Positions 36,075-45,892 of a DNA stretch of 64,000 bases are shown piece by piece. Source of the stretch: Clostridium sp. DL-VIII (GTDB taxonomy: Bacteria > Bacillota > Clostridia > Clostridiales > Clostridiaceae); contig NZ_CM001240.1 of NCBI RefSeq assembly GCF_000230835.1, positions 4,362,279-4,426,278 on the forward strand, in the 5' to 3' direction. Both the position numbers and the translations under genes were made by a program. The notes below the pieces were generated by a model. That model had not been told where the DNA came from and searched no databases. It saw nothing but the letters and a program-made list of their open reading frames with translations. The first letter of the stretch is position 1; every line of letters starts with the position of its first letter.

Positions 36075-36365
36075 ATGAAGAAAATATTCTATACTATGTT
36101 TGTAATTGTATCGTTCATTACATGTTCCATGTTATTTGTATCATGCACGGCAATTACAGCTCAAAATATAGATCCCAATTCTTTTTCTGGAGCAAATGGC
36201 GGCATTTTAGGTATAAATGGTGATCTGCGACCGGGAATAATAAATAATAATCCAAGAATGAATGCTAGTCCAGGTAGAAACAGTAATCCAGGCATTAATG
36301 CTGATAGATCAGGATCAAACAGAAATGCAAATAGAAGCTTCATGAAGGGTAAAATTGTTTCCTAA
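36075..36365 (+). CDS. Small Asn/Gly-rich lipoprotein
   Basis: 96 residues. Lipoprotein signal with the lipobox LFVSC (Cys24). The mature part is a low-complexity N, G, S, P, R region (for example NNNPRMNASPGRNSNPG). It starts 4 bases after the glycosyltransferase stop. No family recognised. Its Ser/Asn-rich part could be a glycosylation target of the neighbouring enzyme; that is inference. Confidence 0.7.
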   Translation: MKKIFYTMFVIVSFITCSMLFVSCTAITAQNIDPNSFSGANGGILGINGDLRPGIINNNPRMNASPGRNSNPGINADRSGSNRNANRSFMKGKIVS

Positions 36366-36397
36366 TAATCTCAGAGCTCTGAATTCTATTAACAAAG

Positions 36398-36430
36398 AAA
36401 AGGCTTTAGCAATTTCTGCTAAAGCCTTTT
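36398..36430. terminator. Bidirectional terminator
   Basis: A perfect 14-bp stem AAAAGGCTTTAGCA/TGCTAAAGCCTTTT between the lipoprotein gene (plus) and the mcp gene (minus), with T-runs on both strands. Confidence 0.85.
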
Positions 36431-36432
36431 CT

Positions 36433-38265
36433 TTAATACTTTCCAAAATCCATGTCATCTAATACAATCTTAGTCTTTGGTATAGAAGCTTCTTTGTATG
36501 TATCATTTACATATGATTTACCCTTATTTTCTGCCATTTCCTCAAGCAACTTTATTACTTCTGGATTTAATTCAGACAAATTTCTATAAGATCTAACATT
36601 TTGTTTTAATTTAAATTTGCTTACCATTTCTCTAAGCAATTCAGCTTGAGTTGATAGTTCTTCACTTGCTGTAGCCCCTTCTTCAGAAGTAGCTGAATTA
36701 CTTTGAACAACCTGTGATACTTCCATAATCCCTTGATTAATTTGACCAAGACCAGAAGCCTGTTCATTTGATGCAATAGCAATTTCATTGACAAGATTAG
36801 CTACATTTTCGACATCTGTTACTATTTCGCTAAGAGCAGTAGCTGTATCCATTGCTATCTTTGTACCACCTTCAGATTTCTTAATAGAATTTTCAATCAT
36901 ATCAGTTGTTTCCTTTGCAGCATTCGCTGAACGTGCAGCAAGATTCCTCACTTCTTCAGCCACAACTGCAAATCCCTTACCGTGTTGTCCTGCTCTTGCA
37001 GCTTCAACAGCAGCATTAAGTGCTAGAATATTAGTTTGAAATGCAATATCATCAATTACTTTAATGATTTTTGAAATATTGCTAGATGCATTATTTATTT
37101 CCTCCATGGCTTTAAGCATTTCCTGCATCTGTTCATTACCTTGTATAGCATTTGCCTTAGCTCCTTCAGCTAATTCATTTGCCTTGTTCGCATTTTGAGC
37201 ATTTAATTGCGTTTGAGACGATATTTCTTCAAGAGATGCAGTTAATTCTTCAATTGCACTTGCCTGCTCTGTTGCACCTTGAGAAAGTGCTATACTTGAA
37301 TCAGATATCTGCTTCGAACCTGAGGCTACTTGCTCTGATGCATCGTTAATACTCCCTAGGATTTCATTATTATTTTCAATCATTTCAGATAACTTCTTAC
37401 CAAGAAGATCCTGTTCTGATTTAATCTTAACATCAAAGCTTAAATCACCAGAAGCTATTCTTTCAGCTGCACGAGCCTGTTCCCTGATATTTTCTATCAT
37501 TCTTACAAAAGATTCTGCAAGACTTCCTATTTCATCTTTCGTATCTGCTTCAACATTAGCATTTATATCGCCCATCGAAAGCTTATCTGCCGCCTCAACC
37601 ATTTTCTTTATAGGCCTGCTTATAATATTTGATATAAGTATACCAAGACCAACCGCAATAATTATTCCAATAACTATTACAACTAGCATTGTTACAGTTG
37701 CCGTATTTGCAGAAGCTGAATTGGTATCTGATGCCTCTTTTGCTAAATCTGTCGTTAGCTTTGTTAAATTATCGATGGCTTCTTGTACATTATCAGAAGT
37801 TGCTGCTCCTTCATTATACATAATATCAATTGCCTGTTGTTCTTGATTTGCTGTTATAAAACTTAGTTCTTTATCCCTTAATTGTCTAAATAAAGCTATT
37901 AATTTTTTTAAATCCGCTAGTTCTTTAACCACCTCATCCTCATGTGCATTATTCTCAAAATGAACTAAGCTGCTGTCTATCTCTTCATCTAGACTTCTCA
38001 ATTTATTTGTGTTTTCTTGTCTTTTATTCCCATCCTTTACTATTAATAAATCCTTTATTAACCCTCTTTCCATTTCATAATCACTTGCTATATTAGTTAA
38101 ATCTGGCATCGTTGCAGTATGATCTTCATATAATTCAGTATCAAGGCTGCTAATTTTATGAACATTCATAATTCCTACTGCTCCTACTACTCCTGCAATA
38201 AAAGCTACAATAATAAAACCAGTTATCAATTTTGTTGCAATCTTTAAATTATAGAACCATTTCAT
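36433..38265 (-). CDS. Methyl-accepting chemotaxis protein
   Basis: 610 residues. Membrane segments at about 13-33 and 190-212 enclose a four-helix-bundle ligand domain (4HB_MCP). HAMP follows (about 212-265), then a long coiled-coil signalling domain with the hairpin tip [20 protein letters not shown]. It senses an unknown ligand and controls CheA through CheW. Last gene of the operon cheY-cheA-cheW-mcp, 36 bases after cheW. No CheB/CheR or pentapeptide tether is seen. Confidence 0.95.
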   Translation of the reverse strand: MKWFYNLKIATKLITGFIIVAFIAGVVGAVGIMNVHKISSLDTELYEDHTATMPDLTNIASDYEMERGLIKDLLIVKDGNKRQENTNKLRSLDEEIDSSLVHFENNAHEDEVVKELADLKKLIALFRQLRDKELSFITANQEQQAIDIMYNEGAATSDNVQEAIDNLTKLTTDLAKEASDTNSASANTATVTMLVVIVIGIIIAVGLGILISNIISRPIKKMVEAADKLSMGDINANVEADTKDEIGSLAESFVRMIENIREQARAAERIASGDLSFDVKIKSEQDLLGKKLSEMIENNNEILGSINDASEQVASGSKQISDSSIALSQGATEQASAIEELTASLEEISSQTQLNAQNANKANELAEGAKANAIQGNEQMQEMLKAMEEINNASSNISKIIKVIDDIAFQTNILALNAAVEAARAGQHGKGFAVVAEEVRNLAARSANAAKETTDMIENSIKKSEGGTKIAMDTATALSEIVTDVENVANLVNEIAIASNEQASGLGQINQGIMEVSQVVQSNSATSEEGATASEELSTQAELLREMVSKFKLKQNVRSYRNLSELNPEVIKLLEEMAENKGKSYVNDTYKEASIPKTKIVLDDMDFGKY

Positions 38266-38301
38266 TATTTAATCCCCCCACAATATGCTTGCTTGTTATT
38301 C

Positions 38302-38808
38302 TTACAACGCTTCGTTTAGCTCCCCAAGCTCATCTTCTGTTAAAAGCTTTTCGCAGTCAAGAAGCAGCTTCACATCATCACCAACCTTACCCATATTTTT
38401 TATATACCTATTTTTCATACCTTTATTCATCTGTGGCGGTTCTACAATATCTTGATCCGGAATTATAATTACTTCGGCCACTTTATCTACTATAAGCCCA
38501 ATAGAAGTATTATTGATATCTACAATTATAACGCAGGTTCTATCATTATATTCAATAGGCTCTTTCTTAAAACGTAGTCTTACATCCATCACAGGAATTA
38601 TCTTACCTCTAAGATTTATGATTCCTTTAATATACTCTGGAAGTTCAGGAATTTCTGTTATTGTCTGAATACCTATTATTTCTATAACATACTTAATTTC
38701 CACGCCATATGTTTCTTTACCGATTGAAAATGTCAAATATCTGCTTTTTTGAGTATCTTCTTCAAATTCTAAATTTTCTTCGTACATATTCTCCATACTT
38801 CTATTCAC
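38302..38808 (-). CDS. cheW: CheW adaptor
   Basis: 168 residues, a single CheW domain (about 22-160) with FSIGKETYGVEIKYVIEII and the NLRGKIIPVMD motif. It couples the receptor to CheA. It is 9 bases from the cheA stop and is followed by the mcp gene. Confidence 0.93.
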   Translation of the reverse strand: MNRSMENMYEENLEFEEDTQKSRYLTFSIGKETYGVEIKYVIEIIGIQTITEIPELPEYIKGIINLRGKIIPVMDVRLRFKKEPIEYNDRTCVIIVDINNTSIGLIVDKVAEVIIIPDQDIVEPPQMNKGMKNRYIKNMGKVGDDVKLLLDCEKLLTEDELGELNEAL

Positions 38809-38817
38809 TCCTTCTCC

Positions 38818-40971
38818 CTAATACTTAACTAGTTCTGCAACATCAAGTATTAAACTGATGCTTCCATCGCCTAATAGTGTACAACCTGATAGTCCATTGT
38901 TTGTTTTATTAAACTTCTTAATATATTCTGGCAGAGCCTTTACAACTACCTGCTGCTGCCCTATTAGTTCATCTGCAAATATACAAAGACTCTTATCATC
39001 ACTGCTAACCATTATTATGATTCCATCTGGAATGTTTTCCACTTCAGTCTTCAGTTTATGCAAACTATGTAATCTTAAGATTGGATAACATTTTCCTCTT
39101 ATCATGATCATCTCATTGCCATCAGGATCAGTTATTATTTCCTCTTCCTTTGCTCTAAAAGATTCTTTAATACTTTTAATCGGTATTGTATAAGACGCTT
39201 TACCTACTTTTATTATCATTCCATCCATAATGGCAAGAGTTAAGGGTATTTTTAATGTCATAGTAGTTCCTATGTTAGGAGCACTGTCTACTGAAATAAT
39301 TCCGCCAACTGACCCTATGTTTTTTGCCACTACATCCATTCCAACACCACGCCCTGAAAATTCTGTTACTTTTTCCTTAGTGGAAAAACCCGGTAAAAAA
39401 ATAAATGAGAAGACTTCTTTATCAGTAATATCTTCTTCTGGTCTATTTATAAGCCCATTTTCTCTTGCTTTTGTAAGTAATTTTTCTCTTTTTAATCCCT
39501 TACCATCATCTCTAACAATTATAAATACATCGCCGCCTTCATTTTTTGCTTCTAGAGTAATTGTCCCAATTTCAGGCTTACCTTTTGCTATTCTCTCCTC
39601 TGGAGATTCTAAACCATGATCTATAGAATTTCTTACCAAATGCATAAGTGGATCTGATATATGTTCTATTATATTTTTATCAACTTCAGTATCTTCTCCT
39701 ATGATTTTTAGCTTTACTTCTTTTGACAGCTTTTTTGACATATCACGGACAATTCTATTCATTTTCTGGAAAGTCGCAACTAATGGTACCATTCTTATTG
39801 ACATAACAATATCTTGTAGTTCACCAGTAATTTTCTCTAATTGGCGTGATGCCTTTTGAAAATTTCCAAGATTTAACCCTTTTAGATCTGGATTTTGAAT
39901 AACCATGGCTTCTGAAATAACTAATTCTCCAATCATATCCATGAGCATATCAAGTTTAGATACATTTACACTAATAATGCTCTGATGAGAAGATCCAGAT
40001 TTTTTATCCGTTTTTCCATCTTTTTTATCTTTGCTTACAGCTTCTGTAACCTTCTGATTTTCTGAAATTTTATGACTATCTAAAACCTTTTTATTCTCTA
40101 AATATTCCTTATCACTTTTGCTCTTTAAATCTTCTGAAATTTCTTTAACTTCTAGAGTATTTTCACTTGCCTTATTAGATTCATTATCATCTTTAACTTC
40201 AGTAAGTTCTACATCTCTGACTAAGATTGTCTCAGCTAAAAATTTACGTACTTCGTCATATTCTCTATCTGTAGTAAAAGATATGATGAAACCATCCTTA
40301 CGAATAGTTTCTACACAATTATCATCCCCGAAAAGTTCTTTAGGAATATGGTGAATATTTTCTGATAACTCTTGCATACTATTTACTATTCCGAAGGCTC
40401 TAATATCTTCCATTTCACAGCCTTCTTCAAAATAAACTTTAGCTTTAAAACTATTCTTTCCTAAATCCTTAATCATTTCTATATCTATTAAATTTTCAGT
40501 TTCATTAATACTTTCAATAATCTTTTCGTTAATTACTCTTTCCTCTGAGGATTCATTATTTCCTTTCAATTCTTCCAAAAATTTTTTTATATCTAAAATA
40601 AGTTCTGAGGCATCTCCATCTGGATTCTTCTTTTCAATAACCTTATCTACTTCTGTTTTAATAAAATCAATTCCATCTAAAACAATATCTGAAAGTCTTG
40701 AATAATCAGTATTCTCAGGTTTATTTTCACGGAGAAAATAGAATAAATCTTCTATTGAGTGTGATACGGTTGTTATGTTGTTAAACATCATCATAGCCGA
40801 TGATCCTTTTATAGTATGCATTATTCTAAAGACTTCATTAATAGCCTCTATTGTGAAAGATCCGGCTTTTTCATTATTTATTATGACTTGTTCAAGCTGC
40901 TCAATAAGCTGCGTAGTTTCAAATATGTAAATATCCAATAGCATTGGCTCTTGACTAAAATTATCCGACAA
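38818..40971 (-). CDS. cheA: Chemotaxis histidine kinase CheA
   Basis: 717 residues. P1 Hpt domain with the phosphorylated His52 in MHTIKGSS, a P2-like regulator-binding region (about 165-250), a low-complexity linker (about 255-330), dimerisation P3 (about 335-400), HATPase P4 with HLVRNSIDHGLE, DDGKG and GRGVGMDVV, and a CheW-like P5 at the end. It phosphorylates CheY. Between cheY (29 bases) and cheW (9 bases). Confidence 0.96.
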   Translation of the reverse strand: MSDNFSQEPMLLDIYIFETTQLIEQLEQVIINNEKAGSFTIEAINEVFRIMHTIKGSSAMMMFNNITTVSHSIEDLFYFLRENKPENTDYSRLSDIVLDGIDFIKTEVDKVIEKKNPDGDASELILDIKKFLEELKGNNESSEERVINEKIIESINETENLIDIEMIKDLGKNSFKAKVYFEEGCEMEDIRAFGIVNSMQELSENIHHIPKELFGDDNCVETIRKDGFIISFTTDREYDEVRKFLAETILVRDVELTEVKDDNESNKASENTLEVKEISEDLKSKSDKEYLENKKVLDSHKISENQKVTEAVSKDKKDGKTDKKSGSSHQSIISVNVSKLDMLMDMIGELVISEAMVIQNPDLKGLNLGNFQKASRQLEKITGELQDIVMSIRMVPLVATFQKMNRIVRDMSKKLSKEVKLKIIGEDTEVDKNIIEHISDPLMHLVRNSIDHGLESPEERIAKGKPEIGTITLEAKNEGGDVFIIVRDDGKGLKREKLLTKARENGLINRPEEDITDKEVFSFIFLPGFSTKEKVTEFSGRGVGMDVVAKNIGSVGGIISVDSAPNIGTTMTLKIPLTLAIMDGMIIKVGKASYTIPIKSIKESFRAKEEEIITDPDGNEMIMIRGKCYPILRLHSLHKLKTEVENIPDGIIIMVSSDDKSLCIFADELIGQQQVVVKALPEYIKKFNKTNNGLSGCTLLGDGSISLILDVAELVKY

Positions 40972-41000
40972 TTACTTCACCCCATTCCAAAATACATAAA

Positions 41001-41363
41001 TTAAAGCCCTAATACTTGCGTTAATATCTTTACAACAAATTCCTCTTTATAAGGCTTTACTACAAAGGACTTCGCACCAGCTATTACGGCATCACGAATA
41101 GATTCTTCCTGACCCATTGCTGAGATCATAACTACCTTTGCTCTTGGGTCAACTTTTTTAATTTCTCTTAAAGCTGTTATTCCATCCATTTCAGGCATTG
41201 TAATATCCATAGTTACAACATCCGGATTTAATTCCATGTATTTTTGTACTCCAGATATTCCGCTTTCTGCCTCACCAATTACTTCAAACCCATTTCTTTC
41301 AAGCATCGTCTTAAGTGTTACTCTCATAAATGCTGCGTCATCAACTATTAAAACTCTTTTCAT
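41001..41363 (-). CDS. cheY: Chemotaxis response regulator CheY
   Basis: 120 residues, receiver domain only: D8/D9, phosphoacceptor D53 (TMDITMPEMDG), Ser switch VISAMGQ and the Lys in FVVKPYK. First gene of the chemotaxis operon, behind the c-di-GMP-I riboswitch and its terminator. GGGGAT-type site before ATG. Confidence 0.93.
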   Translation of the reverse strand: MKRVLIVDDAAFMRVTLKTMLERNGFEVIGEAESGISGVQKYMELNPDVVTMDITMPEMDGITALREIKKVDPRAKVVMISAMGQEESIRDAVIAGAKSFVVKPYKEEFVVKILTQVLGL

Positions 41364-41387
41364 TAATTAAATCCCCTTTCAAATTTA

Positions 41388-41418
41388 TAAAAAAGCAGAC
41401 AATAAAAATATTGCCTGC
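41388..41418 (-). terminator. Riboswitch-controlled terminator of cheY operon
   Basis: A 10-bp stem GCAGGCAATA/TATTGTCTGC (one G-U) with loop TTTT, then TTTTTT on the minus strand, between the aptamer and cheY. Sequence 41416-41423 could also pair with the aptamer segment 41456-41463, giving an alternative fold. Confidence 0.85.
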
Positions 41419-41441
41419 CATGAATAAATCACTTTCTATTT

Positions 41442-41519
41442 TGGCAACCTGACTATCATGGCAATCGAAATTACTTTAGACTCATGGCTTTGCGTCTTCA
41501 CCTTTCAATGAATTTGCTA
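41442..41519 (-). promoter_or_regulatory. Cyclic-di-GMP-I (GEMM-I) riboswitch
   Basis: The minus strand shows the GEMM-I core: GCAAA, a GAAA tetraloop stem, GACGCAAAGCC, CTAAAG and the tetraloop receptor side ATAGTCAGGTTGCC. It binds cyclic di-GMP and precedes the cheY-cheA-cheW-mcp operon. The terminator that follows points to a transcriptional OFF switch: with ligand bound, the 41456-41463 segment (TGCCATGA) is held in the aptamer and cannot open the terminator. Confidence 0.92.
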
Positions 41520-41762
41520 TTTACATTTTATATATTTAATTTTAATTCCACATAATTCTTATTATTGAAAACTTTAGCATTTAAACCACTAATTATATTC
41601 ACTATCATCATGATAACATATCGTAAAAGTCGAATCAATAAATTTCATGACTAATTATGAAGTATATAGTAAATAATTTAAAATTTTTATGAATAATTAT
41701 ATATATTTACAATTATTCCAACAACAAGTTCGTTTGTAATTATATTCACAATAATTTTTTCA

Positions 41763-41795
41763 AAAAAAACGCAATACTGAATATTATATTCAGTA
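41763..41795 (-). terminator. Terminator of GAF kinase 1
   Basis: A perfect 9-bp stem TACTGAATA/TATTCAGTA, followed on the minus strand by TTGCGTTTTTTTT. Confidence 0.8.
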
Positions 41796-41842
41796 CCACG
41801 CTTCTTACCTTTATGTATTAATAATAATTTCATATAAAAATA

Positions 41843-43285
41843 TTAAAAATATATATCTGAAAATTCAACATTAATGGCATCTACCAAACCATTATCAGAA
41901 GCTATAAATACTTTATTTTCATCGTAATTCGCATTTTCTTTAATAGGTAATATTATAGTAAATGTACTGCCAACACCTAACTCACTATCTAGATTTATGC
42001 TTCCATTTAAAATTGTTACCAGCATTTTTACAAGTGCTAGCCCAATACCACTGCCTTCAGCCTGCCTTGAGAGGTTGTTTTCAACCTGTCCAAATCTCTT
42101 AAATATCATCTCATGCTTTTCCTTTGGAATTCCTATTCCAGTATCACTTACAGCAATAGATATTGTCTTTTTCCTTTTGTTTTCTTTTACTTCAACATCT
42201 ATCGTACCTCCCTCAGGAGTAAATTTTATGGCATTTGACAAAAGATTAAGAATAATCCGTTCATACTTTTCCTCATCTAATGCAATTTCTCTGCTACTTA
42301 TATTTGCTTTAAATTGAAGCTTTATTTTTTTTTGATCTGCATATATTTTTATTGACTCAGTAATTAATTTCGTTATAAATACAATATCAAACTTTTTTAA
42401 ATTTAATTTAAACTGATTGGAATGTAGTCTTGTAATATCTAATAAGTTATTAACGAGTCTCAATTGCCTGAAAGTGTTTCGTTTTATACTTCCTAAAAGT
42501 TTTTCAACAGGCTGAGATACCTCATCAACGTATACGTGTTCTATCAGTTGTAGGGCTGAATATATAACATTTATTGGTGTTTTAAACTCATGAGTTATAA
42601 GTGTTATAAACTCATCCTTCATAATAAGATCTTTTTCAAGAAGCTCTCTCTGTTTTTTTTCAGATTGATATAATAATTCTTGCTGCTTGCTAATTTTGCG
42701 ATTTTGTTTTCTAAGTATAAGCTCACGTTCTATAGCATCAACCACAGTAGTTAATGTCATCAAAAAAAATGGATTATGAAGTATTACAGTAGTCATTATA
42801 CATATACTTCCAAGCAGATTATCATCATCTGAATAGTGAAATGGTACTCCATAACAAGCACTATTATGTAAATATGTATGATAGTGATTAGTTCCTATTA
42901 ACTGCACTGGATGATTTTCCTTGAGAGTTAAACTAACTACATTTGTTCCCATATCTTCTTCATTAAACTGGATACCCGGCTTAATTCCTAATTGAGACAT
43001 CGTTCCTCTTACATCTTCATCTCCTAATGTATCTAATAAATATCCGTTTTCATCAGAAATAGCAATTAATATCGAAGTTCCTTTTAAGGATTCAATCATT
43101 TTATTACTAAAAAATTTTACAACATCTAAAATTTCTTTATAAGTCTCTTTCTTTTGGGCCAACTCTAATTCTGACATAATGCTTTGAGGCATTCTAGGCA
43201 CATCCGGATCCATACCTGCCTCTTTACATCTTTTTTTCGATTCTAAAATATAATCTGCTTCTTGCTCGAATATATGTTGAAACAT
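41843..43285 (-). CDS. AcoR-GAF sensor histidine kinase 1
   Basis: 480 residues, soluble. The first 210 residues match the sensor part of sigma-54 activators of the AcoR type: ESKKRCKEAGMDPDVPRMP, DENGYLLDTLGD, EEDMGTNVVSLTL and QLIGTNHYHTYLHNSACYG, i.e. a GAF domain. Instead of AAA and DNA-binding domains, a HisKA (LITHEFKTPINVIY) and HATPase follow. It ends NAINVEFSDIYF-like, the tail shared with two other kinases here. About two thirds identical by eye to the kinase at 47759. No regulator gene is adjacent. Confidence 0.88.
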   Translation of the reverse strand: MFQHIFEQEADYILESKKRCKEAGMDPDVPRMPQSIMSELELAQKKETYKEILDVVKFFSNKMIESLKGTSILIAISDENGYLLDTLGDEDVRGTMSQLGIKPGIQFNEEDMGTNVVSLTLKENHPVQLIGTNHYHTYLHNSACYGVPFHYSDDDNLLGSICIMTTVILHNPFFLMTLTTVVDAIERELILRKQNRKISKQQELLYQSEKKQRELLEKDLIMKDEFITLITHEFKTPINVIYSALQLIEHVYVDEVSQPVEKLLGSIKRNTFRQLRLVNNLLDITRLHSNQFKLNLKKFDIVFITKLITESIKIYADQKKIKLQFKANISSREIALDEEKYERIILNLLSNAIKFTPEGGTIDVEVKENKRKKTISIAVSDTGIGIPKEKHEMIFKRFGQVENNLSRQAEGSGIGLALVKMLVTILNGSINLDSELGVGSTFTIILPIKENANYDENKVFIASDNGLVDAINVEFSDIYF

Positions 43286-43775
43286 ATACCTTACCTCCTG
43301 AAAAGAAAATCAATTTAAAATGCAAAATCCATCAAAGATTTTGTCTATTTTTTCACTTTTTTCTACAATTACGTTTCTGTAATTATATCATATTTTGTCT
43401 TTTTAAGTATTTATTTTATTAAAATAAAAAAAGAATTGCAAATTATTTTTTTTTACGACATAAAAAATCTATTTTTTATTATAATAATGCATAAAATTTA
43501 TGCAATTTTCCAAAATGAATAATTTCATAAGAAAAATAATCAATGCCATCTAATTTCTTCAAAATAACCGATAAAACCTATTGACTTAGTAAAAAACCAT
43601 GGTAATATTATAATTGTATAATTCCTATAATAATAGTCATGTTTTCAGTATATATTGTAAACAATCATAATTACTTCTTTAAGTTCTTCGACCAATATTA
43701 AATATATTAGGATTGATTCATATAAAAATTAAATATTCTACTTAGGAAGCGACCTCTTTATTATCTTTTATATAT
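43286..43775. promoter_or_regulatory. Divergent control region with two palindromes
   Basis: A 490-base AT-rich stretch between the kinase (minus) and the transporter (plus). AATTAC-N6-GTAATT (43367-43384) lies about 80 bases before the kinase start and TGCATAAA-A-TTTATGCA (43488-43504), a 17-base perfect palindrome, lies in the middle. Both look like operators of unknown regulators. Confidence 0.4.
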
Positions 43776-43815
43776 AAAGACTGCTTTTCTTAAAGAGAGA
43801 GTGGTCTTTTTATTT
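43776..43815 (+). terminator. Leader terminator before YeiH-like gene
   Basis: AAAGAC...GTCTTT stem of about 15 bp including wobble pairs, followed by TTTTTATTTTT. Nothing plus-strand lies upstream, so it would act inside the leader of the transporter gene. The segment GACCTCTTTA (43751-43760) could pair with the right arm and prevent it. Confidence 0.5.
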
Positions 43816-43893
43816 TTATATACACTATTAATTCTTGGAGGTGAACTTATATTTTTCTAATAACCATTAAAATTAATAAAAGGAGTTGTTATA

Positions 43894-45225
43894 ATGGGTA
43901 GTAAAAGTTATTCAAAAGAAAATGGTTTGACAGATTTAGTAAGAAAGGAAGATTGGTGGGCAGTATGGATTGGATTAATTTTAGTAGTTGCTGGAATTCT
44001 TCTTTGGTTATCTGGTAATTCAATTAAGATCATTACTGCTAAAATACCAAAATGGACAAACATAAATGATTTGTTTTCTGCACTAGGAGGTAATATTGGT
44101 TCAATTATTCTCTTGTTTATCACATTTTTAATATTGTTTTCTATATCAAATTTATTTTTGCACTATAAATTTAAAGAATTTTTCCTAGGCTTTATAGTTT
44201 TATTTATTTTAAGTGTTTTAATCAATTCTTTTAGTGCTTGGAATGTAGCTCAAAGTTATAACTTGGAAGCACCTCTTGTTGCTTTAGCTCTAGGACTTAT
44301 AGTTAGTAATATTTTTTCTATTCCAAAATGGTTTGAATCATCGCTTAGAACTGAACTCTACGTAAAAGTTGGTATTGTTCTTCTTGGAGCTACACTACCA
44401 TTCACTTTAATTATCAAAGCAGGACCTATTGCATTTTTGCAGGCAACATTCATTGCTGTATCTACATTCTTAATAATTTATTTCGTTGGAACAAAGGTGC
44501 TTGGTTTAGATAAAAGATTTGCAGCAACCTTAGGAGCTGGTGGTTCAATTTGCGGAGTTTCGGCTTCTATAGCTGTAGGTGGTGCCATAAAAGCTAAGAA
44601 AGAAGAAGTTTCAGTATCAATATCTCTTGTACTTGTTTGGGCAGTATTCATGATTTTTGCATTATCTATTATCATAAAAATATTAGGGCTTCCAGCCGGA
44701 CAAGCAGGTGCTTGGATTGGTACTTCAGAATTTGCGGATGCTGCAGGTATTACAGCAGCAAGTACATTTGGTGATAAAGCAATTACTACTTTTACTCTAA
44801 TGAAAGTAGTTGGGCGTGATATGTTTATAGGAATTTGGTGTTTTATATTGTCTATAATCTCTATTACCAAATGGGAAAAAAGAGATGATGGAACTAAAGC
44901 AAATGTTGCTGAAATTTGGTATAGGTTTCCCAAATTCGTTCTTGGATTCTTTATTGCATCTTTAATACTTACATTTTTGCTTTCTAGCGTTTCAGCAGAT
45001 TCTGCTAATATTATAAATACTGATGTTATTACTCCTATAAAAGAAATTAGAACTTGGGCATTTACATTTTGTTTCCTATCTATCGGACTTACTACAAGAT
45101 TTAAACAGTTAACTGCTGTTGGCTGGAAGCCATTTATTGCATTTTCAGCTGGAGCAATTGTCAATGTCATTTTAGGTTTCTTAATTTCTACATTGCTCTT
45201 AGCCTCTTATTGGGCTAATTTATAA
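43894..45225 (+). CDS. YeiH/UPF0324-family membrane transporter (putative sulfate exporter)
   Basis: 443 residues with about 11 membrane segments. Family marks are LGAGGSICGVSASIAVGGAI (about 210-230), VGRDMFIGIWCF and the end region FCFLSIGLTTRF. UPF0324 proteins are annotated as sulfate exporters on weak evidence; substrates in clostridia are unproven. AAAGGAG before ATG. It sits between two AcoR-GAF kinases with a 122-residue unknown behind it. Confidence 0.85.
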   Translation: MGSKSYSKENGLTDLVRKEDWWAVWIGLILVVAGILLWLSGNSIKIITAKIPKWTNINDLFSALGGNIGSIILLFITFLILFSISNLFLHYKFKEFFLGFIVLFILSVLINSFSAWNVAQSYNLEAPLVALALGLIVSNIFSIPKWFESSLRTELYVKVGIVLLGATLPFTLIIKAGPIAFLQATFIAVSTFLIIYFVGTKVLGLDKRFAATLGAGGSICGVSASIAVGGAIKAKKEEVSVSISLVLVWAVFMIFALSIIIKILGLPAGQAGAWIGTSEFADAAGITAASTFGDKAITTFTLMKVVGRDMFIGIWCFILSIISITKWEKRDDGTKANVAEIWYRFPKFVLGFFIASLILTFLLSSVSADSANIINTDVITPIKEIRTWAFTFCFLSIGLTTRFKQLTAVGWKPFIAFSAGAIVNVILGFLISTLLLASYWANL

Positions 45226-45267
45226 TTATAATTTATTGTTAACATTATTATAATTTTATGAAAAAAT

Positions 45268-45304
45268 AAAAAGCCAATTACTAAACTTTAAGCATTGGCT
45301 TTTT
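45268..45304 (+). terminator. Terminator of YeiH-like gene
   Basis: A perfect 11-bp stem AAAAAGCCAAT/ATTGGCTTTTT with a 15-nt loop. Confidence 0.8.
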
Positions 45305-45358
45305 ATTGCACTAATAATATACATTTTGTTAAGTAATTTAAAGGAGAGATGTTAAATT

Positions 45359-45727
45359 ATGAATAAAGATCAACTTACCTGTATTCAAAATGTACGTTTT
45401 ATATTTAATTTCTTCGAAAAGAAAGAATGGCTTCCTGGCGAAGAAGATCCTTTTAAAAACATAACCAATCAAAATAAAGTCTCCCACCAATCAGTTCGAG
45501 ATTTATCTATTTTTTTAGCCACCCGCTTATCTAAAATTGCTGCCATGATGGAAGTTCTGCAAGCTCTTCACAGTGAATGGTTAATTACAGGAAAAAAAGA
45601 TAAAATAATTATGGAGACTGAAACCTTTGATTTTAATGATGCACTTGAAGCATTAAAAAGCAATGGTTTTACTGATGATGAATATATTCTTAAAATTGAA
45701 TACGAGAGAAAATGGGGAATGCTATAA
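45359..45727 (+). CDS. Unknown 122-aa protein
   Basis: Soluble, mostly helical, 122 residues (starts MNKDQLTCIQNVRFIFNFFE, ends with YERKWGML). AAGGAG 9 bases before ATG. No family recognised. It follows the transporter after a terminator, so it is probably transcribed separately. Codon use is like its neighbours. Confidence 0.65.
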   Translation: MNKDQLTCIQNVRFIFNFFEKKEWLPGEEDPFKNITNQNKVSHQSVRDLSIFLATRLSKIAAMMEVLQALHSEWLITGKKDKIIMETETFDFNDALEALKSNGFTDDEYILKIEYERKWGML

Positions 45728-45892
45728 AATTATATATCTATAAGATTTTCAAATTATTATAGTTCTTCAATAAATTTAACTCCATTGTTTTTACATTTTT
45801 ATATTAAAAAATCAACAAAAAACATAGCACAAAATATTAAATTTTATGCTATGCTGATATTGCTTTTATTCTCGAATAATAATTACTTAATG

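Noticed and set aside
44478..45170. 230-codon minus-strand frame
   Set aside because: Mirror frame of the YeiH-like membrane protein, which has the clear family motifs.
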